In this document: positions 6,261 through 9,746 of the stretch, in pieces
Numbering within the stretch: position 1 is the first letter of the stretch
Layout: each line of letters starts with the position of its first letter
Assembly (NCBI GenBank): GCA_016288175.1
Contig: JAEEYN010000091.1
Coordinates: 1-9,746 of the forward strand
Origin: Bacillota bacterium
Lineage (GTDB): Bacteria > Bacillota > Clostridia > Christensenellales > CAG-138
Length of the DNA: 9,746 bases
Direction: 5' to 3'
Notes under the pieces: model-generated
Told to the model about the DNA's origin: nothing
The model's database searches: none
Seen by the model: the letters and a program-made list of their open reading frames with translations, nothing else
Translations under genes and position numbers: made by a program

Positions 6261-7148
6261 TTATCCTCTGATCTTTCCTTCCGCCACAAGCCGCAGATGC
6301 GTCCCATAAGGCGATTTTCCGTATGTTTCCGCAGCTTTTAACAGTTCTTCTTCTGTCGTCCAGCCATTGCGGAATGCAATCTCTTCCGGAGCTGAGATCT
6401 CGATCCCCTGCCTGTTCTGAACAACACGAATGAATTCGGTTGCGTTTGCAAGAGATTCCATGGTTCCTGTATCGAGCCAGGCAAAACCGCGGCCGAGCAG
6501 CTGAACATCGAGCAAGCCGTCGTTCAGATACATCTCGTTGAGGGTCGTGATCTCCAGTTCCCCTCTTGCCGAAGGTCTGACTTCAGCTGCACGCTCGCTT
6601 ACACCATGCGGATAAAAATACAGGCCGGTAACCGCGTAACTGCTCTTCGGGAGCTTCGGTTTTTCTTCGATTGAAACAGCTTTTCCGGACTCATCGAACT
6701 CCACGACGCCGAAACGTTCCGGATCGTTTACATAATAACCGAATACAGTTGCTCTTTCATTTTGTTCCGCATTTGCAGCAGCGGCGCGCAGAATCTTGCC
6801 GAAGCCGTTTCCGTAGAAAATGTTGTCGCCAAGCACCATTGCGCATGCGTCGTTCCCGATAAACTCGCGCCCGATAAGAAAAGCCTGCGCAAGTCCGTCG
6901 GGGCTCGGCTGTTCTTCATAGCTCAGGTTTACGCCGAAAGCTCTCCCGTCGCCGAGCAAGCGCTTGAAGTTCGGAAGATCGGTCGGCGTGGAGATGATCA
7001 AAATATCCCTTATCCCGGCAAGCATCAATGTTGACAGCGGATAAAAGATCATAGGTTTATCGTACACAGGAAGCAATTGCTTCGATGTGACGAGTGTCAG
7101 CGGATAAAGCCGCGTTCCGGCGCCGCCGGCAAGGATGATGCCTTTCAT
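6261..7148 (-). CDS. rfbA: Glucose-1-phosphate thymidylyltransferase
   Basis: A 295-residue RmlA that joins glucose-1-phosphate and dTTP to make dTDP-glucose, the committed step of dTDP-L-rhamnose synthesis. Motifs are LAGGAGTRLYPLT (6-18) for nucleotide and phosphate binding, SKQLLPVYDKPMIFYPLS (22-39), LGDNIFYG (106-113) with the metal-binding Asp108, IEEKPK (160-165) with Lys163, YFYP (177-180), and WLDTGTMESL (224-233) with the second metal-binding Asp226. The C-terminal extension (about 240-295) is that of the long, allosterically regulated RmlA type, which dTDP-L-rhamnose usually inhibits. GAGG lies 8 bases before the ATG. It follows the acetyltransferase gene after 78 bases. Confidence 0.97.
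   Translation of the reverse strand: MKGIILAGGAGTRLYPLTLVTSKQLLPVYDKPMIFYPLSTLMLAGIRDILIISTPTDLPNFKRLLGDGRAFGVNLSYEEQPSPDGLAQAFLIGREFIGNDACAMVLGDNIFYGNGFGKILRAAAANAEQNERATVFGYYVNDPERFGVVEFDESGKAVSIEEKPKLPKSSYAVTGLYFYPHGVSERAAEVRPSARGELEITTLNEMYLNDGLLDVQLLGRGFAWLDTGTMESLANATEFIRVVQNRQGIEISAPEEIAFRNGWTTEEELLKAAETYGKSPYGTHLRLVAEGKIRG
6264..6269 (-). promoter_or_regulatory. Ribosome binding site that sets the rfbB start
   Basis: AGAGGA on the minus strand ends 10 bases before ATG 6253 and is formed from the last sense codons of rfbA. This supports the 339-residue rfbB over the 357-residue version and suggests rfbA termination is coupled to rfbB initiation. Confidence 0.6.
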
Positions 7149-7226
7149 TTCAATACCTCATGTTGGCTGAAGGGATGCTATCGTACGTCCAAACGACCGT
7201 TGTTTTGCAAGCGCGGTTTTTCGGTC

Positions 7227-7772
7227 TCAGCGAATCCGTCTCGCGGGAACTCCTCCCCATACAGAATTCGGAGGGAGATCCTTTACAACAACTGCGTTAG
7301 CTCCGATCGTTACATTATCGGCGATCGTGATCGGACCGAGAACTTTCGCACCGCAAGTTATCGTAACATTATTGCCGATCACCGGTGGTGTTGTATTGTC
7401 CTTATAGCCGATCGACACCTGCTGATTTATCCAGCAATTCTCTCCGATTGATTCAGCTGCGATATATGTGCTGAAGCCGTGTTGGATGAACAGGCCTCCT
7501 CCGATCTTACCGGTCATTATGTACAGTGAATCGAGCGGCGGAAATAGAAGATTTACCCATCCTCTGTATAGGCGTTTTTTCAGTCTGAAGATATAGAGCG
7601 ACCGGAAAGCTTTGTCAGACGACAGGAGTTTCGAGAGGATCTGTTTATCCGTTCCCTTCATATTCAGAACAGATTTCCACCGCGCAAGATCCTTTTCAAA
7701 CAGTTCATCTTTCCACGGGATCCCAGGAATGATCAGTGCGAACTTTATCTTGTTTTTAAGTTTTCTAAGCAT
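7227..7772 (-). CDS. Left-handed beta-helix O-acetyltransferase, serine acetyltransferase-like
   Basis: At 181 residues it has a helical N-terminal part (about 1-85, no known domain seen) and a C-terminal hexapeptide-repeat beta-helix (about 88-180). The segment GGGLFIQHG (91-99), with His98 as the likely catalytic base, then IGENCWINQQVSIG (109-122), GNNVTITCGAKVLGPI (133-148), IGANAVVVKDLP (156-167) and GVPARRI (174-180) match the serine O-acetyltransferase fold. It lacks the long N-terminal CysE domain and sits among polysaccharide genes, so it more likely acetylates a sugar or glycan precursor than serine; that is inference from context. GGAGG lies 7 bases before the ATG. There is no cysK or other cysteine gene nearby. 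It is the second such protein in the window (see 9397-9746). Confidence 0.82.
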   Translation of the reverse strand: MLRKLKNKIKFALIIPGIPWKDELFEKDLARWKSVLNMKGTDKQILSKLLSSDKAFRSLYIFRLKKRLYRGWVNLLFPPLDSLYIMTGKIGGGLFIQHGFSTYIAAESIGENCWINQQVSIGYKDNTTPPVIGNNVTITCGAKVLGPITIADNVTIGANAVVVKDLPPNSVWGGVPARRIR

Positions 7773-7785
7773 TTATTTTCCTCCG

Positions 7786-7801
7786 ATGCTGAAAGCAGCA
7801 T
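7786..7801 (-). promoter_or_regulatory. Small hairpin just upstream of the acetyltransferase ribosome binding site
   Basis: In the 56-base gap after the LicD gene, the minus strand has ATGCTG, loop CTTT and CAGCAT, a perfect 6-base stem that ends two bases before the GGAGG of the acetyltransferase. No T-tract follows, so it is not an intrinsic terminator. It may affect translation or protect a processed mRNA end, or it may be chance. Confidence 0.25.
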
Positions 7802-7828
7802 TTCAATTCAATTCGAAGTTCTTGGCAC

Positions 7829-8677
7829 TTATTTTGTTTTTGCCTTATTCTTGTTTCGCAGTTCGCGTTGATACTCCCTGTAATCCTTGTGGATATCGTT
7901 AATAATCGATCCCAAAGAATGTTCATGCCCGTATCTTTCTTCCTCAGGCGGCGGAGTCATGTAGTCGCCGTATTCTGTTGTCAAAACATTATCGTACCCG
8001 GAAGGTATGCAAAACATTTTGCCCTCAAAAACATGTTTTTCGGTAACAAGAATATCGGAGTATTTATAGGTTTTTTTACTTTCCTGCAACGGGCATACCA
8101 AACCGTTTTCCGCAGGATCTTCGACGTATTTTTTCAGGATCTTCTTAACCATCATCCGTCTGATTCTGCATGGGATAATGTTGATCAAACGTTGTTTTTT
8201 ACTGCAGGTCTTACTGTTGATCATAGAATCGAACTCTTTTGAAAGCAGCGACTCGGCAAAACTGATGCGGTTCTCGTTCTTCTTTCGCTTGTTCTCATCC
8301 GGATCAGCAAAGATCAACGGGAAAATATCTATGCACATTCCCCAATGGATGTCGAAGTCGTAGTACGCTGCAGGCATGTTCGTCGTTCCATTAACGCGCA
8401 CCTGAGTCCAAATGAGCGGAAACTTGCGTTCAGTCCAAATATTCTGTGCGAAGTACTTTTCCGAGAATTCTTCCTTTAACACAGAAATCAGACGCTTATA
8501 GTCATTCCAGGGTACAGCGATATCTATATCATCATCCCACGGAATATATCCGTTGTGCCGTATCGCCCCAAGCAGCGTACCATAATGAAGGACATATTTT
8601 ATGTTATGTTTTTCACATATAGATGTGATATCTTCCAATATACCCAATCTATATAACTGAAGCTCTCTGAGTTCCAT
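7829..8677 (-). CDS. LicD-family phosphoryl-sugar / phosphocholine-type transferase
   Basis: A 282-residue LicD protein of the nucleotidyltransferase-like superfamily. It shows the family hallmark GTLLGAIRHNGYIPWDDDIDI (33-53, with the acidic metal-binding residues Asp48-Asp50 and Asp52), WTQVRVNGT (90-98), GMCIDIFPL (113-121), and a C-terminal TEYGDYMTPPPEEERYGHEH region (234-253). LicD proteins transfer phosphocholine or other phosphoryl-linked groups to surface glycans such as teichoic acids or capsules. No choline uptake or activation genes (licABC type) are visible, so the donor may be something else. A GAGGAG lies 5 bases before the ATG. The lysine-rich tail (about 272-282) is low complexity. 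Its DNA is more A+T-rich than the rfb and cit genes. The 49 bases before it hold only its ribosome site. Confidence 0.9.
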   Translation of the reverse strand: MELRELQLYRLGILEDITSICEKHNIKYVLHYGTLLGAIRHNGYIPWDDDIDIAVPWNDYKRLISVLKEEFSEKYFAQNIWTERKFPLIWTQVRVNGTTNMPAAYYDFDIHWGMCIDIFPLIFADPDENKRKKNENRISFAESLLSKEFDSMINSKTCSKKQRLINIIPCRIRRMMVKKILKKYVEDPAENGLVCPLQESKKTYKYSDILVTEKHVFEGKMFCIPSGYDNVLTTEYGDYMTPPPEEERYGHEHSLGSIINDIHKDYREYQRELRNKNKAKTK

Positions 8678-8726
8678 ACTTTCTCCTCGGCCTGCCCTGT
8701 TCTATGCATCGCTGCATTTCTTGCTC

Positions 8727-9380
8727 TTACGCACGGGAATTGTTTAAGAAGCCGATGTAATCGATCTCATCCAGGTATCTTTTGCCGGTTCTTTCAACAA
8801 CTTCAAGGATCTTCCCGTTATACGGGTTTTCATTGTAACAGCTGACAACTCCGCTTGATGCAATATCATTGTTTGCATTATGCAGAATCACAAGTTTTTT
8901 CGCATTCCATCGGTCGAATTCCTTTACTTTCTCGATGTCTCCTTCACCGTTGAAATGCCATATAAAGTAAAGGTTGTTATAATCAACTCTCAGAGAACGC
9001 TCTTTCCATTTTGAATGCGCCTCTTCAAATGTTTTGTAGTGCATAAAATTCAGCACGATCGGAATATGACGGTCATCCGTTGGGATTATCGTACCGACCG
9101 GATACTTCTTTGAACTATCCGGCGTCTCGGTAATCTCACAAGACAAATAGTACTTCAGATTTTGTGCAAACTCAAGAAAATGATCATTTGATATCCAAAG
9201 ATTGATCGTCGGGGAGCGGAATTGTTCACCGAGATCATGATAAATCACTCCCCCGACACAGTCATTTGTAATCAGGCAGAAATCATGATTACCGTTCATC
9301 TTTTTAAGCTTTTTAAGCCAATGCTCCCTTTTGCATTTTCTCAGTAAATTCTTCAGCCGTGTAAACACGTTGACGACCAT
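8727..9380 (-). CDS. DUF1919 family protein of surface polysaccharide loci
   Basis: A 217-residue protein that I recognise as DUF1919 from FCLITNDCVGGVIYHDLGEQ (34-53), SPTINLWIS (56-64), NLKYYLS (74-80), YPVGTI (93-98), NFMHYKTFEEAHSKW (111-125) and ERSLRVDYNNLYFIW (127-141). The biochemical function of this family is not established; it occurs in exopolysaccharide and capsule clusters. There is a basic N-terminal stretch (8-27) but no signal peptide or membrane segment. A longer frame from ATG 9452 would add 24 residues overlapping the upstream acetyltransferase. I chose ATG 9380 because AGAGG lies 7 bases upstream and it leaves a 16-base gap. A role in building or modifying the glycan is inferred from its LicD and acetyltransferase neighbours. 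Confidence 0.82.
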   Translation of the reverse strand: MVVNVFTRLKNLLRKCKREHWLKKLKKMNGNHDFCLITNDCVGGVIYHDLGEQFRSPTINLWISNDHFLEFAQNLKYYLSCEITETPDSSKKYPVGTIIPTDDRHIPIVLNFMHYKTFEEAHSKWKERSLRVDYNNLYFIWHFNGEGDIEKVKEFDRWNAKKLVILHNANNDIASSGVVSCYNENPYNGKILEVVERTGKRYLDEIDYIGFLNNSRA

Positions 9381-9387
9381 GTTGGCA

Positions 9388-9392
9388 CCTCT
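9388..9392 (-). promoter_or_regulatory. Ribosome binding site that sets the DUF1919 start
   Basis: AGAGG on the minus strand, 7 bases before ATG 9380. It supports the 217-residue DUF1919 protein over a version starting at 9452 inside the preceding gene. Confidence 0.6.
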
Positions 9393-9396
9393 GCTT

Positions 9397-9746
9397 TCAA
9401 TTACTTCTTGAGTTTGTATTGCTCTGCACCTTTTTCGCCGGAACGCCAACATAAGTGCAGCCCGGATCTTCTATCGAGCGGTTGACAACAGCATTAGCTC
9501 CGATTTTTGTATTGCCTGCAATTGATACCTCGCCGATGATCACCGCACCGTATCCAAGCTCGACATTGTCTCCGAGCACAGGGTTTTTATCTGTTTTTCC
9601 GTTGTTGCCAATACAGTTTGCTCCCCTAAGCACGCAGTGTTCACCTGCTTTTACAGATGGATTAACGATTATACTGCCGCTGTGCCAGATCTCCAAACCT
9701 TTCCCGAAACAGTTCGGGCCGATTTCTATTCCCAGTTTGTTTCCGA
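9397..9746 (-). CDS. Serine acetyltransferase-like beta-helix acetyltransferase (partial, N-terminus outside window)
   Basis: The last 115 residues of a hexapeptide-repeat acetyltransferase. The frame stays open to the right edge: upstream of the internal TTG at 9696 it reads GNKLGIEIGPNCFGKGLEIW, so that TTG is not the real start. The segment GLEIWHSGSIIVN, with a candidate catalytic His, is the serine O-acetyltransferase-type active-site turn. Then come hexapeptide turns LGDNVELGYGAVIIGEVSI and KIGANAVVNRS, and the closing YVGVPAKK. It uses acetyl-CoA to O-acetylate a hydroxyl. With LicD and DUF1919 just downstream (16-base gap), a sugar or glycan acceptor is more likely than serine, but that is inference. 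It resembles the protein at 7227-7772 in fold but not closely in sequence. Confidence 0.8.
   Translation of the reverse strand, partial: GNKLGIEIGPNCFGKGLEIWHSGSIIVNPSVKAGEHCVLRGANCIGNNGKTDKNPVLGDNVELGYGAVIIGEVSIAGNTKIGANAVVNRSIEDPGCTYVGVPAKKVQSNTNSRSN

Noticed and set aside
6254..6307. N-terminal extension of rfbB from ATG 6307
   Set aside because: It would overlap rfbA by 47 bases and add an 18-residue leader not typical of RfbB. ATG 6253 begins just before the glycine-rich NAD loop and has a ribosome site.
7149..7226. Possible internal promoter or terminator between the acetyltransferase and rfbA
   Set aside because: A 5-base GACCG/CGGTC repeat and a TTGCAA/TACGAT pair with 19-base spacing are visible on the minus strand, but the stem is too short, there is no T-tract, and the spacing is poor.
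8704..8717. Small hairpin ATGCA/TGCAT between DUF1919 and LicD
   Set aside because: The stem is only 5 bases, with no T-tract and no relation to a ribosome site. It is expected by chance.

Overview
All genes in this 9.7 kb window read on the minus strand, so transcription runs from high to low coordinates. They form two co-oriented transcription units separated by a terminator and a promoter. The Shine-Dalgarno sites, four-base ATGA stop/start overlaps, moderate GC, LicD/DUF1919 glycan genes and the citrate-lyase plus two-subunit class I fumarase style of fermentation genes suggest an anaerobic Firmicute, probably a gut- or rumen-type Clostridia member. This is inferred from gene content, as no taxonomic marker is present.

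Region 9746 to 2824 is a cell-surface polysaccharide operon. In transcription order it holds a serine-acetyltransferase-like left-handed beta-helix protein (5' end outside the window), a DUF1919 protein, a LicD-family transferase, a second left-handed beta-helix acetyltransferase, the complete dTDP-L-rhamnose set rfbA-rfbB-rfbD-rfbC, and a membrane-anchored YkuE/YaeI-like metallophosphoesterase whose start overlaps the rfbC stop. The unit ends at an A+T-rich intrinsic terminator (2823-2858). The rfb genes supply activated rhamnose. The LicD, DUF1919 and acetyltransferase proteins probably decorate or build the rhamnose-containing glycan, although no glycosyltransferase, flippase or polymerase is inside the window.

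Region 2785 to 1 is a catabolic operon. A near-consensus promoter (TTGAAA, 17 bases, TATAAT) drives citE, citF and the alpha subunit of a class I iron-sulfur fumarase, which runs off the left edge. A perfect 9-base inverted repeat overlaps the -35 box and looks like an operator. A leader hairpin directly abuts the citE ribosome binding site. The acyl-carrier subunit citD and its accessory genes (citC, citX, citG) are not seen next to citE.

The most interesting question is the substrate. A class I fumarase-type hydratase directly coupled to a CitE/CitF-type lyase, with no malate dehydrogenase between them in the visible part, fits the mesaconase plus citramalate lyase steps of the methylaspartate route of glutamate fermentation at least as well as citrate fermentation. 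The genes to the left of the window would decide this. No RNA genes, mobile elements, CRISPR arrays or frameshifted genes were found.
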